Shown: positions 1 through 16,070, counted from the first letter of the stretch. The stretch: 64,000 nt of DNA from Clostridiales bacterium CCNA10 (GCA_003573975.1 AP018533.1:2852319-2916318); one strand, 5' to 3'. Translations and numbers: made by a program. The notes: a model not told the origin generated them from the letters alone.

Positions 1-1569
1 CAGATTGGTGAAGACCGCCAGCTTGGCCGCCGCCCGCTCCAGCTCCGGATACATCCGGGCGTTGTCGATCACGGCATACAGAGAGCTTCCGTCCCGCCTG
101 GCAATGGCCTGGGCGGTCTCCACCGTCCGGGCCCCGATCCCCCGGGGCGGGTTGTTGATGATCCGGGTGAGGCGCAGGTCGTCCTCCGGGTTGTTGAGGA
201 CGGCCAGGTAGGCGATCATGTCCTTGACCTCCGCCCGGTCAAAGAAGCGGGTGCCCCCGATGATCCGGTAGGGGATGCCGTTTCGCTTGAAGGCCTGCTC
301 CAGCTGGTTGGACTGGGCGTTCATCCGGTAGAGGACCGCGTGATCCTTCCAGGGCCGGCCCTGGCTGTAATCCTCCATCACCTGCTCGGCCACATACCGC
401 GCCTCATCATTCTCGTTCATGGCGGTGTACAGGTGGAGCTTCTCCCCCTCCCCCGCCCGGGTCCACAGCTCCTTGCCCTTGCGCCCCTGGTTGTTGCGGA
501 TGACAGCGTTGGACGCCTCCAGGATGTGCCGGGTGGAGCGGTAATTCTCCTCCAGTCGGATGGTGCGGCAACCGGGGTACTGCTTCTCAAAAGAGAGGAT
601 GTTCTCGATGGTGGCCCCCCGGAAGCGGTAGATGGACTGGTCATCGTCGCCTACCACGCAGAAGTTTTCGTACCCTCCCGCCAGGGTGGAGGCCAGGAGA
701 TATTGCAGGTTATTGGTGTCCTGGTACTCATCGATCAGTACATAGCGGAATTTTCTCTGATAATACTCCCGTACGTCATCAAATTGTTGGAGCAGGCGCA
801 CGGTGTGGAGGATGATGTCGTCAAAGTCCAGCGCGTTGGCCTCCCAAAGGCGGCGCTGGTACTCCACATAGACCTGGGCGATCCGGGTCAGACGGTAGTC
901 CCCTGCCTTCTCGCACTCAGCCAAATACTGGTCGGCCAGCTTCATGGCGTCCTTGGCCCGGGAGAGATAGCCCAGCACCGTCCGGGGCGGAAACTGCTTC
1001 TCGTCCAGATTCAGGTCCTTCAGGCAGTCCTTAATGACCCGCAGGGAGTCGTCCGTATCGTAGATGGTGAAGGAGGAGGCGAAACCCAGCCGCTCGATGT
1101 CCCGGCGCAGGATACGCACACAGGCCGAGTGGAAGGTGGAGGCCCAAATATCCTCCGCCCCCGGTCCCAGCAGGGCGGCCAGGCGGTCCTTCAGCTCCCC
1201 GGCCGCCTTGTTGGTAAAGGTGATGGCCAGGATGGACCAGGGGACCGCCGGATCCAGGCGGCACAGCCGCTCCTGCCGTTCCCTGTCCCCCTGCCCCGTG
1301 GCGGCGTATCCCTCCAAAAAGGTCAGGTCGTCCCCGGTCACCCACTGGGGGACCTCCGGACTGTCGGAGCCCCGGCCATATTTCATCAGGTTGGCGATGC
1401 GGTGGATGAGCACGGTGGTCTTACCGCTCCCCGCCCCGGCCAGCAGAAGCAGCGGCCCCTCGGTGGCCAGCACCGCACGCTGCTGCTCCGGGTTCAGCCG
1501 GGCAAACTCCCGGGCGATGGCCGCCCGGCGCGCCTTACAAAATCGAAGTTCCTGTTCGTGGTCCAGCAT
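1..1569 (-). CDS. pcrA: ATP-dependent DNA helicase PcrA/UvrD (partial, 3' end outside window)
   Basis: This is an SF1A 3'-5' DNA helicase for replication and repair. The C-terminal part runs off the left edge, leaving about 523 residues. Visible motifs in order are a Q-motif region (LNPEQQRAV), Walker A (AGAGSGKTT), motif Ia (ITFTNKAAGELK), motif II (VLIDEYQDTN), motif III (VGDDDQSIYRFRGA) and motif IV (LEENYRSTRHIL). The spacing and the YRMN..S..LE...RNGIPYRIIGG block are typical of PcrA/UvrD. I chose the ATG at 1569 because GAAGGA lies about 12 nt upstream. An in-frame ATG at 1581 has almost no room for a ribosome site. tex lies upstream on the same strand, across a 78-bp gap. RecB or Rep are unlikely given motif spacing. 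Identity is secure. Confidence 0.95.
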   Translation of the reverse strand, partial: MLDHEQELRFCKARRAAIAREFARLNPEQQRAVLATEGPLLLLAGAGSGKTTVLIHRIANLMKYGRGSDSPEVPQWVTGDDLTFLEGYAATGQGDRERQERLCRLDPAVPWSILAITFTNKAAGELKDRLAALLGPGAEDIWASTFHSACVRILRRDIERLGFASSFTIYDTDDSLRVIKDCLKDLNLDEKQFPPRTVLGYLSRAKDAMKLADQYLAECEKAGDYRLTRIAQVYVEYQRRLWEANALDFDDIILHTVRLLQQFDDVREYYQRKFRYVLIDEYQDTNNLQYLLASTLAGGYENFCVVGDDDQSIYRFRGATIENILSFEKQYPGCRTIRLEENYRSTRHILEASNAVIRNNQGRKGKELWTRAGEGEKLHLYTAMNENDEARYVAEQVMEDYSQGRPWKDHAVLYRMNAQSNQLEQAFKRNGIPYRIIGGTRFFDRAEVKDMIAYLAVLNNPEDDLRLTRIINNPPRGIGARTVETAQAIARRDGSSLYAVIDNARMYPELERAAAKLAVFTNL

Positions 1570-1647
1570 GGTATCTCTCATTCCTTCATCCAGTGTGGTA
1601 TCGTCCCATTGTACCCGAAAAGGGGCCTGCGGTCAACCGCGGCTCCC

Positions 1648-3795
1648 TCAGGGCCGGCACATGGTCAGTCCGATGCGCCCCCGCTTTTCCTCCACATCCA
1701 CCACCCAGACAGTGACCACATCTCCCACGGCCAGCAGCTCGGAGGGGTGCTTCACCCGGCGGGGCAGGCGGCTGATGTGAACCAGGCCGTCCTGGTGGAC
1801 GCCGATGTCCACAAAGACGCCGAAGTCGATGACATTTCGGACGGTGCCCTGGAGCTCCATCCCCGGCTTCAGGTCCTTCAGCTCCATCACATCGGTGCGG
1901 AGAATGGGGGCGGGCAGCTCATCCCGGGGGTCCCGTCCGGGCTTCATCAACTCCCGGATGATGTCCGCCAGGGTGGGGGCGCCCGCGCCGCAAATCTCCG
2001 CCAGCCGGTCCAGTCCGATGGCCTCCGCCCGGGTCTTCAGCTCCTCCAGCCCGCCTGTCTCCACGTCTGTCTGGGTATAGCCGCAGGCGGCCAGCAGCTT
2101 TTCCGCCGCGCCATAGCTCTCCGGATGGACGCCTGTGTGGTCCAAAATAGAGGGACTCTCCGGCACCCGGAGGAAGCCGGCGCACTGCTCGTACGCCTTG
2201 GGACCCAGCTTGGGCACCTTCAGCAGCTGCTTCCGGGTGGTGAAGGCCCCGTGCTCCTCCCGGTACCTCACCAGATTCCGGGCGGTCGCGGCTGTAAGAC
2301 CGGACACCCGCTGGAGCAGGGAGGGCGACGCGGTATTCGCATCCACTCCAACAGCATTGACGCAGTCCTCTACCACGCCGTCCAGCGCCTCTCCCAGGCG
2401 GGCCTGGGGCATATCGTGCTGATACTGTCCCACGCCGATGGCCTTGGGGTCGATCTTCACCAGCTCGGCCAGGGGATCCTGGAGCCGCCGGGCGATGGAC
2501 ACGGCGCTTCTCAGGTTCACATCGTACTCTGGAAACTCCTCGGCGGCCAGCTTGCTGGCGGAGTACACCGACGCCCCCGCCTCGCTGACGATCATATAGC
2601 TCAGCCCGCCCCCCAGGCGGCGGATGAGCTCCACGGCCGCCTGCTCCGTCTCCCGGCTGGCCGTTCCATTGCCGATGGCGATGTGCTCCACCTCGTGCTT
2701 CCGCACCAGCTGGGACAGCCGGGTAATGGCCTCCTCCCTCTGCCGCGGACCGTGGGTGGGGTAGACCACCGCGGTGTCCAGCACCTTTCCGGTGCCGTCC
2801 ACCACCGCCACCTTACAGCCCATGCGGTAGCCGGGGTCCAGTCCCATGGTCACCCTGCCCTTCACCGGGGGCTGCATCAGCAGGGGCTTCAGATTCAGGG
2901 CGAAGGTGCGGATGGCCCCCTCGTCGGCCTGCTCGGTGAGCTGTGCCCGGACCTCCCGCTCCAGCGAGGGCTGAAGCAGCCGCTCCCAGGCGTCGTCCGC
3001 CGCCCCCCGGACAAATTCCATGGCGGCGGTCCCCGGGACGGTCCTGCGCCGGACCACCACCCTGGCAGTCTCCGAATCCAGCTCCACCGATACCTTCAGC
3101 AGCTTCTCCCGCTCCCCCCGGTTGATGGCCAGCGTCTGATAGCCCTGGACCCGGCTCACCGGGCACTTGAAATCGTAGTACAGACGGTAGACGCTGTCCT
3201 CCGGCTCCTTGTCCGCCGCTTTGGAGGTCAGTACGCCCCGGCGGAGGTACAGCTGGCGCAGCTCCTTCCGCAGGTCGGCCCGGTCGGAGATCTCCTCAGC
3301 CAGGATGTCGCTGGCCCCCTGGAGTGCGGCCTCCACCGTCTCCACCCCCTTTTCCGGGTCCACATAGTCCTGTGCGGCCCGCTCCAGATCCACCGCAGGC
3401 CCCCTGGCCGCGGCCAGGGCGGCCAGAGGCTCCAGTCCCTTCTCCCGGGCCATGGAGGCGCGGGTGCGCCGCTTCTGCTTATAGGGGCGGTACAGGTCCT
3501 CCACCTCCGCCAGCGTGGCGGCGGCGTCCAGTGCGGCGGACAGGTCCTCGGTGAGCTTGCCCTGCCCCTCGACGGCGGCGCGGACCTCCTCTTTCCGGGC
3601 GGCCAGGCCCCGGAGATATTGCAGGCGGTCGGCCAGCCGGCGCAGCAGCTGGTCGTCCATAGAGCCGTGCAGCTCCTTCCGGTATCGGGCGATGAAGGGG
3701 ATGGTGGCCCCCTCGTCGATCAGCCGGACCACATTTTCCACGTGCTCCGGGGCGGCGTCCAGCTCCCGGGCCAGCGTTTGTATCAGATCATTCAT
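1648..3795 (-). CDS. tex: Tex family S1 RNA-binding protein
   Basis: This 715-residue protein matches full-length Tex, a conserved nucleic-acid-binding protein linked to transcription. The N-terminal helical region includes the typical EGATIPFIARYRKE segment. It is followed by a YqgF/RNase H-like core (MGLDPGYRMGCKVAVVD), helix-hairpin-helix repeats around residues 480-560 (NAVGVDANTASPSLLQRVSG), and a C-terminal S1 domain (ELQGTVRNVIDFGVFVDIG...GLVHISRL). The ATG at 3795 follows an AAAGGAG ribosome site. The gene is on the same strand as pcrA and 78 bp upstream of it. No odd residues were noticed. The molecular role of Tex is only partly defined in any species, so the name is a family call. 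Confidence 0.95.
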   Translation of the reverse strand: MNDLIQTLARELDAAPEHVENVVRLIDEGATIPFIARYRKELHGSMDDQLLRRLADRLQYLRGLAARKEEVRAAVEGQGKLTEDLSAALDAAATLAEVEDLYRPYKQKRRTRASMAREKGLEPLAALAAARGPAVDLERAAQDYVDPEKGVETVEAALQGASDILAEEISDRADLRKELRQLYLRRGVLTSKAADKEPEDSVYRLYYDFKCPVSRVQGYQTLAINRGEREKLLKVSVELDSETARVVVRRRTVPGTAAMEFVRGAADDAWERLLQPSLEREVRAQLTEQADEGAIRTFALNLKPLLMQPPVKGRVTMGLDPGYRMGCKVAVVDGTGKVLDTAVVYPTHGPRQREEAITRLSQLVRKHEVEHIAIGNGTASRETEQAAVELIRRLGGGLSYMIVSEAGASVYSASKLAAEEFPEYDVNLRSAVSIARRLQDPLAELVKIDPKAIGVGQYQHDMPQARLGEALDGVVEDCVNAVGVDANTASPSLLQRVSGLTAATARNLVRYREEHGAFTTRKQLLKVPKLGPKAYEQCAGFLRVPESPSILDHTGVHPESYGAAEKLLAACGYTQTDVETGGLEELKTRAEAIGLDRLAEICGAGAPTLADIIRELMKPGRDPRDELPAPILRTDVMELKDLKPGMELQGTVRNVIDFGVFVDIGVHQDGLVHISRLPRRVKHPSELLAVGDVVTVWVVDVEEKRGRIGLTMCRP

Positions 3796-4031
3796 GGGCG
3801 ATGCTCCTTTGTTTTACTCTTCCCTAGTTTAGCGGAGCGCGGCAAAAAAGTCCAGTGCATCCGCCGCAAAATCCTCCCCGGGAAGCACCAGTCCATTTCT
3901 TCAGCAAATTTTAAGAAATTGTTCGCAAATTTTACATTTCTCTGTGGTATGGTATGAAAGAACGATAAGCGGCCCTCCCGGATCTCCCCGGTCCCCGGCC
4001 GCAGCAACACAAAGAGAGGTTTCGATCACGG

Positions 4032-4721
4032 ATGAAGCGATGGTTCAAATGGCTGTTTCTGCTCCTCACCGTCCTGCTGTGCATTGGCGGGGGGCTGTTT
4101 CTGTGGCAGAGCGGATTTTTTGCCGCCGCCGGTTCTCAGGAGTCCCTGCGGGCGTATATCGAGGATTTTTCTCCCTACTCCCACCTCTGCTTCTTCTTGA
4201 TCCAGTTCCTGTCCGTCATCCTGGCCCCCATCCCCAGCAACATCTCCGCCCTGGCCGGAGGGGTGCTCTTCGGCACCTGGGTCTCCTTCCTGCTCACCTT
4301 TTCCGCAGTCACCGCCGGCTCGCTGCTGGTGTTCTCTCTGGCCCGCGGCCTGGGCCGAGACGCAGTCACCCGCCTGGTGGGCCGAAAGGTCTCTGAAAAA
4401 TATCTGGATGTGATCCACGCCAAGACTGACATTTTCCTGGTGCTGGCCTTTCTGTTTCCCTTCTTTCCCGATGACGTTTTGTGCATTCTGGCCGGACTGA
4501 CCCAGATCTCCTTCCGCCGGTTCGCCGGCATCATCCTCTGTACCAGACCCTGGGGCCTCCTCTTTGCCAGCGCTCTGGGCGGTGCCTCTTTCTCCATCCC
4601 CGCCTGGGGCATGGCCCTGATCGGCGCCGCCGGTCTCCTCCTCTTCCTGCTGGGGATGAAGTACGGCGACCGGGCGGAGGCCGCCATCCTGCGCCGCCTG
4701 CGGCGGAACAGCCACTCTTGA
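4032..4721 (+). CDS. TVP38/TMEM64 (DedA/VTT-like) membrane protein
   Basis: This is a 229-residue polytopic membrane protein. An N-terminal hydrophobic segment covers residues 5-25. The VTT/SNARE-associated core follows, with a re-entrant loop region (LAPIPSNISALAGGVLFG) and several further hydrophobic stretches, and it ends in a basic tail (AAILRRLRRNSHS). Members of this superfamily are implicated in lipid scrambling or cation-coupled transport, but the substrate of this one cannot be read from sequence. The ATG at 4032 follows an AGAGAGG stretch about 11 nt upstream. A clear terminator follows, so it is probably a single-gene unit. Its upstream 236 bp contain only a weak promoter-like match (TTTACA at 3931, TATGAA at 3953). 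Confidence 0.85.
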   Translation: MKRWFKWLFLLLTVLLCIGGGLFLWQSGFFAAAGSQESLRAYIEDFSPYSHLCFFLIQFLSVILAPIPSNISALAGGVLFGTWVSFLLTFSAVTAGSLLVFSLARGLGRDAVTRLVGRKVSEKYLDVIHAKTDIFLVLAFLFPFFPDDVLCILAGLTQISFRRFAGIILCTRPWGLLFASALGGASFSIPAWGMALIGAAGLLLFLLGMKYGDRAEAAILRRLRRNSHS

Positions 4722-4730
4722 GCCCTGTGT

Positions 4731-4760
4731 ATCGGGTCCCTGCCGGACCCGATATTTTTT
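4731..4760 (+). terminator. Rho-independent terminator after TVP38-type gene
   Basis: A perfect 9-bp stem (ATCGGGTCC / GGACCCGAT, 4731-4739 and 4745-4753) is followed by a T-rich tract. Confidence 0.9.
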
Positions 4761-4781
4761 ATTCTTTTTTCATTTTCCCTC

Positions 4782-4810
4782 TTTACAAAAGCCTTGTGAT
4801 ATGCTATTAT
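4782..4810 (+). promoter_or_regulatory. SigA-type promoter of the fur-family/rubrerythrin operon
   Basis: TTTACA (4782-4787) and TATTAT (4805-4810) are separated by 17 bp. No clear Fur or PerR box is visible. A loose dyad (AACA...TGTT) lies between the -10 box and the ribosome site. Confidence 0.75.
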
Positions 4811-4852
4811 CTACTTGCAAACAAGAATTACTACTGTTTAGGAGGACAACCT

Positions 4853-5272
4853 GTGGAACGCGCAACCCGATACAGCAAAAAGCGGGAAGCCATCCTGACC
4901 GCGATCCGCAGTTCCGACGCCCACCCCTCCGCTGAGTGGATTTACCATACCCTGAAAAGCACCCACCCGGATCTCAGCCTGGGGACCGTGTACCGCAATC
5001 TGTTATTCTTTCAGCAGAATGGAACCATCCAAAGCGTTGGCGTGGTCAACGGGCAGGAGCGCTTCGACGCCGTTACGGCCCCGCACAGTCACTTTGTTTG
5101 CACCTCCTGCGGCGCAGTGATCGATCTGCACCGGATCCCCATGGATCCAGCGCTGACCGCCGCCGTCAGGGAGCAATATGGGTTCGAGGTCCAGCGCCAC
5201 GAGCTCACCTTTTACGGAAGATGCCAAAAATGTATGCAAAAAAGAATACACGAGGAGGATTTATTAGCATGA
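4853..5272 (+). CDS. Fur-family metalloregulator (PerR-like)
   Basis: This is a 139-residue winged-helix repressor. The DNA-binding domain ([16 protein letters not shown]...[13 protein letters not shown]) is followed by a metal-binding dimerisation domain with [15 protein letters not shown] and a C-terminal CQKC, giving the usual pair of structural CxxC zinc sites. The peroxide-sensing type (PerR) is favoured because the gene overlaps a rubrerythrin by 4 bp, but sequence alone does not separate PerR from other Fur paralogues. I chose the GTG at 4853 because AGGAGG lies 7 nt upstream and the promoter ends just before it. The frame is open further upstream, but that extension would cross the preceding terminator. 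It probably autoregulates and controls the rubrerythrin. Confidence 0.88.
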   Translation: MERATRYSKKREAILTAIRSSDAHPSAEWIYHTLKSTHPDLSLGTVYRNLLFFQQNGTIQSVGVVNGQERFDAVTAPHSHFVCTSCGAVIDLHRIPMDPALTAAVREQYGFEVQRHELTFYGRCQKCMQKRIHEEDLLA

Positions 5273-5811
5273 AGAAGTTTGTTTGTTCTGTCTGTGGTTA
5301 TGTTCACGAGGGTGAGACCGCTCCTGAGTTCTGCCCCATCTGTAAGGCCCCCAAGGAGAAGTTTGTGGAGCAGTCCGCTGAGCGCACCTGGGCTGCTGAG
5401 CACGTGGTCGGTGTGGCGCAGGGCGCTCCCGAGGAGATCCTCCAGGGTCTGCGTGAGAACTTTGTCGGCGAGTGCACCGAGGTCGGTATGTACCTGGCGA
5501 TGGCCCGTGTGGCTCACCGCGAGGGCTTCCCGGAGATCGGCGAGTACTGGCGCCGGGCCGCTCTGGAGGAGGCCGAGCACGCCGCCAAGTTTGCTGAGTT
5601 GCTGGGCGAGGTCCTGACCGACTCCACCAAGAAGAACCTGGAGATGCGTGTGGACGCCGAGAACGGCGCTACCCTGGGTAAGTTCGAGCTGGCCAAGAAG
5701 GCCAAGGAGCTGAACCTGGACGCCATCCACGACACCGTCCATGAGATGGCCCGCGACGAGGCCCGTCACGGCAAGGCTTTCGAGGGCCTGCTGAAGCGCT
5801 ACTTCGCCTAA
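5269..5811 (+). CDS. Rubrerythrin with N-terminal rubredoxin domain (reverse rubrerythrin)
   Basis: This 180-residue non-haem iron peroxidase reduces hydrogen peroxide in anaerobes. The domain order is inverted relative to classical rubrerythrin. A rubredoxin-like site comes first ([11 protein letters not shown] near residues 5-15, CPICKAP near 27-33), then a four-helix ferritin-like diiron domain with ExxE/ExxH motifs ([30 protein letters not shown]). The start overlaps the stop of the fur-family gene (ATGA), so they are translationally coupled. Family knowledge assigns NADH-linked peroxidase activity via rubredoxin. Fragments of its 3' end recur in the following spacer. Confidence 0.93.
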   Translation: MKKFVCSVCGYVHEGETAPEFCPICKAPKEKFVEQSAERTWAAEHVVGVAQGAPEEILQGLRENFVGECTEVGMYLAMARVAHREGFPEIGEYWRRAALEEAEHAAKFAELLGEVLTDSTKKNLEMRVDAENGATLGKFELAKKAKELNLDAIHDTVHEMARDEARHGKAFEGLLKRYFA

Positions 5812-5826
5812 TCAACTTAAATTCCG

Positions 5827-5855
5827 ATCCCCCCGGTCCCCCGGGGGGATTTTTT
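5827..5855 (+). terminator. Rho-independent terminator after rubrerythrin
   Basis: A 10-bp stem (ATCCCCCCGG / CCGGGGGGAT) is followed by six T, 16 bp after the rubrerythrin stop. Confidence 0.92.
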
Positions 5856-5856
5856 C

Positions 5857-6018
5857 TGCCGTGGCGGGCCTCGTCCACAAGCATTTTTGCCCCGGCAAAA
5901 ATCTTGGCGCAGGCGGAATTTACTTCCGCCGAGCATTTTGACCAATGGGGCCCCCACAGGACCTGTCCTGTGTGGATGGACCGCCACGGCAAGGCTTTCG
6001 AGGGCCTGCTGAAGCGCT
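5857..6018. repeat. Structured spacer carrying duplicated rubrerythrin 3'-end fragments
   Basis: The outer arms are a perfect 11-bp inverted repeat (5857-5867 and 5981-5991). Smaller hairpins sit inside at 5883-5902, 5912-5930 and 5955-5972. The right arm runs into a 34-bp exact direct copy of the rubrerythrin 3' coding end (5985-6018 equals 5767-5800). Read on the minus strand, the left arm (5857-5875) matches rubrerythrin 5755-5773 at 18 of 19 bases. The block looks like a local duplication with an inverted piece, or an insertion that captured gene ends. No open gene is present. Its origin is unknown to me. Confidence 0.8.
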
Positions 6019-6054
6019 GCTTCTCAGCACATAAACCTAGTTTAAGCACTTTTT

Positions 6055-6089
6055 GAGAGGGAATGGGGAAACCTGTTCCCTCTCTTTTT
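6055..6089 (+). terminator. Terminator-like hairpin downstream of the rubrerythrin fragment
   Basis: A 9-bp stem (GAGAGGGAA / TTCCCTCTC) is followed by five T. No complete plus-strand gene ends here, so it may be the terminator of the duplicated rubrerythrin end. Confidence 0.7.
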
Positions 6090-6189
6090 GCGTTTTTCTT
6101 TCAGAGGGTGTGCAGCTTGTATGCAACTTTTCCCTCCTTTCTCTCCCATCTGCGTTGCACATATCGGCCTCGGACATATAACTTCATAT

Positions 6190-6225
6190 ACAAAACCGCC
6201 GCAGAACTGCTGTTCTGCGGCGGTT
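6190..6225 (-). terminator. rpoC terminator
   Basis: A perfect 14-bp stem (6194-6207 and 6212-6225) lies 23 bp past the rpoC stop. On the minus strand it is followed by TTTTG, a short U tract. Confidence 0.75.
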
Positions 6226-6247
6226 GACATTTGAATCAGCTTTTGGA

Positions 6248-9937
<3,690 letters not shown>

Positions 9938-9958
9938 ATATTTCAATCTCCTCCCTTA

Positions 9959-13804
<3,846 letters not shown>

Positions 13805-14053
13805 TCTAAAAATCAACTCGCTTTCTTCTTCACTAAACGGGTGGATTCCCTCATTTTCCGGTCCGTGCGCGGGGAAAACCGTCCTTTTCTTTGTTGAAAC
13901 CGCACAACTGCAAGGAAAGGCCAGCTTTCCGCACGCCCGGACGCGTTGTTAGTTCTATTTCCATGCCTCTTGCCTTTTTTTACCCCGTATGCTACACTGC
14001 TTCTGCACTGTGGGGGAGTTTGCCAGTTTCTCACAAGGACATGAAAGCATTTT

Positions 14054-14083
14054 ATTGTACCATGGTTGGCTCTTTTTTGTCAA
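14054..14083 (-). promoter_or_regulatory. rpoBC promoter
   Basis: On the minus strand, TTGACA (14078-14083) and TACAAT (14054-14059) are 18 bp apart. Transcription would start near 14047, giving an rpoB leader of about 240 nt. I recognise no riboswitch or protein-binding leader in it. Confidence 0.85.
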
Positions 14084-14124
14084 CCCTTTTTCCGTTTTCC
14101 CGGAAGTTTTTTCCCACTGTTCCG

Positions 14125-14199
14125 GCGGTCCCTTCGGGGACCGCTTTTTTGTATTTCAGCAGCTGAGCGGCGGCAGACCACGTCTGCCGCCGCTCTTTT
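14125..14199 (+). terminator. Two hairpins with plus-strand T tracts between rpoB promoter and hydrogenase
   Basis: Hairpin one is GCGGTCC / GGACCGC with six T (14125-14150). Hairpin two is a 13-bp stem (14165-14177 and 14183-14195) with four T. Both have the polarity of plus-strand terminators, although the neighbouring genes are on the minus strand. Hairpin two may still act as the 3' end of the hydrogenase transcript. The rest of 13805-14228 holds the rpoB leader and promoter. Confidence 0.6.
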
Positions 14200-14228
14200 A
14201 CTCTGCGATCTGTTGAACGCCGTCCCGG

Positions 14229-15746
14229 TCAGTCCTGGACCTCCCGCAGGCGCTTGACTGCCGCGGAATCCTGGATAGTACGGACCTTGGCGTCGGCCAC
14301 ATACTTGCCCACCGCCGCGGTGCTCTTCTTCACCGGGGTGATGGTGCCGGCGCCGGCCACACAGCCGCCGGGACAGCCCATGCCCTCCAGCAGGTATCCG
14401 TTGTACTTGCCCGCCTTGGCCATCATCAGCATCTTGCGGCACTCCCGCAGGCCGTCGGCGCGCTCGATCTTGACCTCACGGTCCGGGTCGATCTCCTTGA
14501 TGGCCTCCTTCACCGCGTTGGCAACGCCGCCGGTGACGGCAAAGCCGCGGCCCAGAGAGGTACCCGTGCTGAACTCCTCCTCGGGGTCCACCGGCATCTC
14601 GGAGGGGACGATCCCCTTGGCGTCGAAGATGCCCTGCATCTCCTCAAAGGTGAGGACGAAGTCCACATCGCTGCGGATGGTCCGGCGGGAGGCCTCCAGC
14701 TTCTTGGCTGTGCAGGGGCCGATGAACACGATGCGCACGTCCGGATGGTCCTTCTTATACAGCCGGGCGGTGAGCACCATGGGGGTCATGGCCATGGAGA
14801 TATAGTCCTTGAACTGGGGGAACAGCTTCTTGGCCATCACGCTCCAGGAGGGGCAGCAGGAGGTGGCCATGAAGGGCTGCTCGGTGGGGACCTTCTTCAG
14901 GAAGTCCTCGGCCTCCTCGGCGGTACACATATCGGCGCCCACCGCCACCTCGATCACCTTGTGGAAGCCCACCTGACGCATGGCCTCCCGCATCTGGGAG
15001 GAGGTGACGTTCTCGCCGAACTGGCTGACAAAGGCAGGGGCCACAGCGGCCACCACCTTATCGCCCCGCTTGATGGCCTGGATCAGCTGGAAGATCTGGC
15101 TCTTGTCCGAGATCGCGCCGAAGGGGCAGTTCACCAGGCACATACCGCAGGAGACGCACTTGTCATAATCGATCTTGGCGCGGCCCAGCTCGTCGGAGCC
15201 GATGGCGTCCATGCCGCAGGCCTCTGCGCAGGGGCGCTCGATGCGCAGGATGGCGCCATAGGGGCACTCGTCGGCGCACTTGCCGCACTTGATGCACTTA
15301 TTCTGGTCGATGACGCTCTTGCCCTGGACCAGGGAAATGGCGTCCTTGGGGCACACCTCCATACAGGGGTGGGCCAGGCAGCCCTGGCACATATTGGTCA
15401 CCCGGACCTGCTTGGTGGGGCAGGCGTTACAGGCGTAGGAGATGATATTGATCAGCGGGGGCTCGTAGTATTTCTCCGCGATCACGCTGTCCTCCAGCTG
15501 TGCATCCGTGGGCGCATACTCACTCAGGTCCCGCAGGGGCAGGCCGATGGCCAGACGGATGCGCTCGGTCACTACGGCGCGCTCCACCAGAATGTTCTGG
15601 CGGTACTTGGCCACCTCGCCAGGGATGATTTTGTGGGGCAGACGGCGGATGGTCTCGGCATAGTTGCCGCCCTCAAAGGCCATTCGGGCCACCTCTGTAA
15701 ACACCTGCCGCCGAATGTCGTTGATGAATGTGTGGACACCCCGCAT
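14229..15746 (-). CDS. [FeFe] hydrogenase, group B-like, ferredoxin-type
   Basis: This 505-residue iron-only hydrogenase catalyses proton reduction or hydrogen oxidation. The N-terminal half carries cysteine-rich 4Fe-4S regions around residues 106-135, 151-165 and 197-211 (CIKCGKCADECPYGA, CVSCGMCLVNCPFGA). The H-cluster motifs follow: L1 TSCCPSW (295-301), L2 IGPCTAKK (342-349) and L3 EGMGCPGGC (454-462). The conserved N-terminal FINDIRRQVFTEVARMAFEGGN resembles group B enzymes, and L2 has GPC where group A enzymes usually have MPC. GGAGG precedes the ATG at 15746 by about 9 nt. It is transcribed alone from its own promoter. The electron partner is probably ferredoxin (inference). Confidence 0.9.
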   Translation of the reverse strand: MRGVHTFINDIRRQVFTEVARMAFEGGNYAETIRRLPHKIIPGEVAKYRQNILVERAVVTERIRLAIGLPLRDLSEYAPTDAQLEDSVIAEKYYEPPLINIISYACNACPTKQVRVTNMCQGCLAHPCMEVCPKDAISLVQGKSVIDQNKCIKCGKCADECPYGAILRIERPCAEACGMDAIGSDELGRAKIDYDKCVSCGMCLVNCPFGAISDKSQIFQLIQAIKRGDKVVAAVAPAFVSQFGENVTSSQMREAMRQVGFHKVIEVAVGADMCTAEEAEDFLKKVPTEQPFMATSCCPSWSVMAKKLFPQFKDYISMAMTPMVLTARLYKKDHPDVRIVFIGPCTAKKLEASRRTIRSDVDFVLTFEEMQGIFDAKGIVPSEMPVDPEEEFSTGTSLGRGFAVTGGVANAVKEAIKEIDPDREVKIERADGLRECRKMLMMAKAGKYNGYLLEGMGCPGGCVAGAGTITPVKKSTAAVGKYVADAKVRTIQDSAAVKRLREVQD

Positions 15747-15800
15747 AGTTACGTTTCCTCCTTCATATTTGCAAGAAATCTTTCATATCTAAACGTCCTT

Positions 15801-15829
15801 ATCTTATCATAGCCGCTCCCGTTTGGCAA
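15801..15829 (-). promoter_or_regulatory. Hydrogenase promoter
   Basis: On the minus strand, TTGCCA (15824-15829) and TAAGAT (15801-15806) have a 17-bp spacer. An overlapping TATGAT is also present. Confidence 0.7.
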
Positions 15830-16014
15830 CCGTTAGCTCCCTCAGGAAAGCAGAGATTTCTTTCCACATTTTCCACTGGGAATCAGGCATTTTGCCCGAA
15901 CCATGCCCAAAAGCGTCCATTCCGCAAATGCCTCCCCTCCCCTTTGGCCCAGGTTTTCCACACAGCCGTCTTTTGTCCTGACGGAGCCGATGCATTTGCT
16001 CCCCCGTACAGAAT

Positions 16015-16044
16015 GAGGCCGGAACCCATTCGGGTCCCGGCCTC
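16015..16044 (-). terminator. coaX terminator hairpin
   Basis: An imperfect 13-bp stem (GAGGCCGGGACCC / GGGTTCCGGCCTC on the minus strand) lies 27 bp after the coaX stop. The U tract is poor (ATTCTGT). Confidence 0.6.
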
Positions 16045-16070
16045 AGCGCGTCGGCGTCGGTGATCCGCCG

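Larger units (their letters stand above)
15747..16070. other. Spacer between hydrogenase and coaX
   Basis: The spacer holds the hydrogenase promoter, the coaX terminator and, between them, three DnaA-box-like 9-mers (CTTTCCACA 15860-15868, TTTTCCACT 15869-15877, TTTTCCACA 15954-15962). No convincing gene is present. Confidence 0.5.

Noticed and set aside
340-3957. 1,205-codon plus-strand open frame
   Set aside because: It lies antisense to pcrA and tex, whose domains are unmistakable. It has no ribosome site or promoter and results from codon bias.
4803-4850. PerR or Fur operator before the fur-family gene
   Set aside because: Only a weak AACA/TGTT dyad is present; no match to TTATAATNATTATAA or a Fur box, so it is not listed as a feature.
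4481-4852. N-terminal extension of the Fur-family protein
   Set aside because: It would cross the upstream gene's end, a strong terminator and the promoter.
13813-14034. 73-codon frame in the rpoB leader
   Set aside because: GTG start without ribosome site and no recognisable features; it would end inside the rpoB start region.
13891-14166. 91-codon plus-strand frame over the rpoB promoter
   Set aside because: It runs through the promoter and a terminator hairpin, and its translation shows only scattered hydrophobic residues. No ribosome site.
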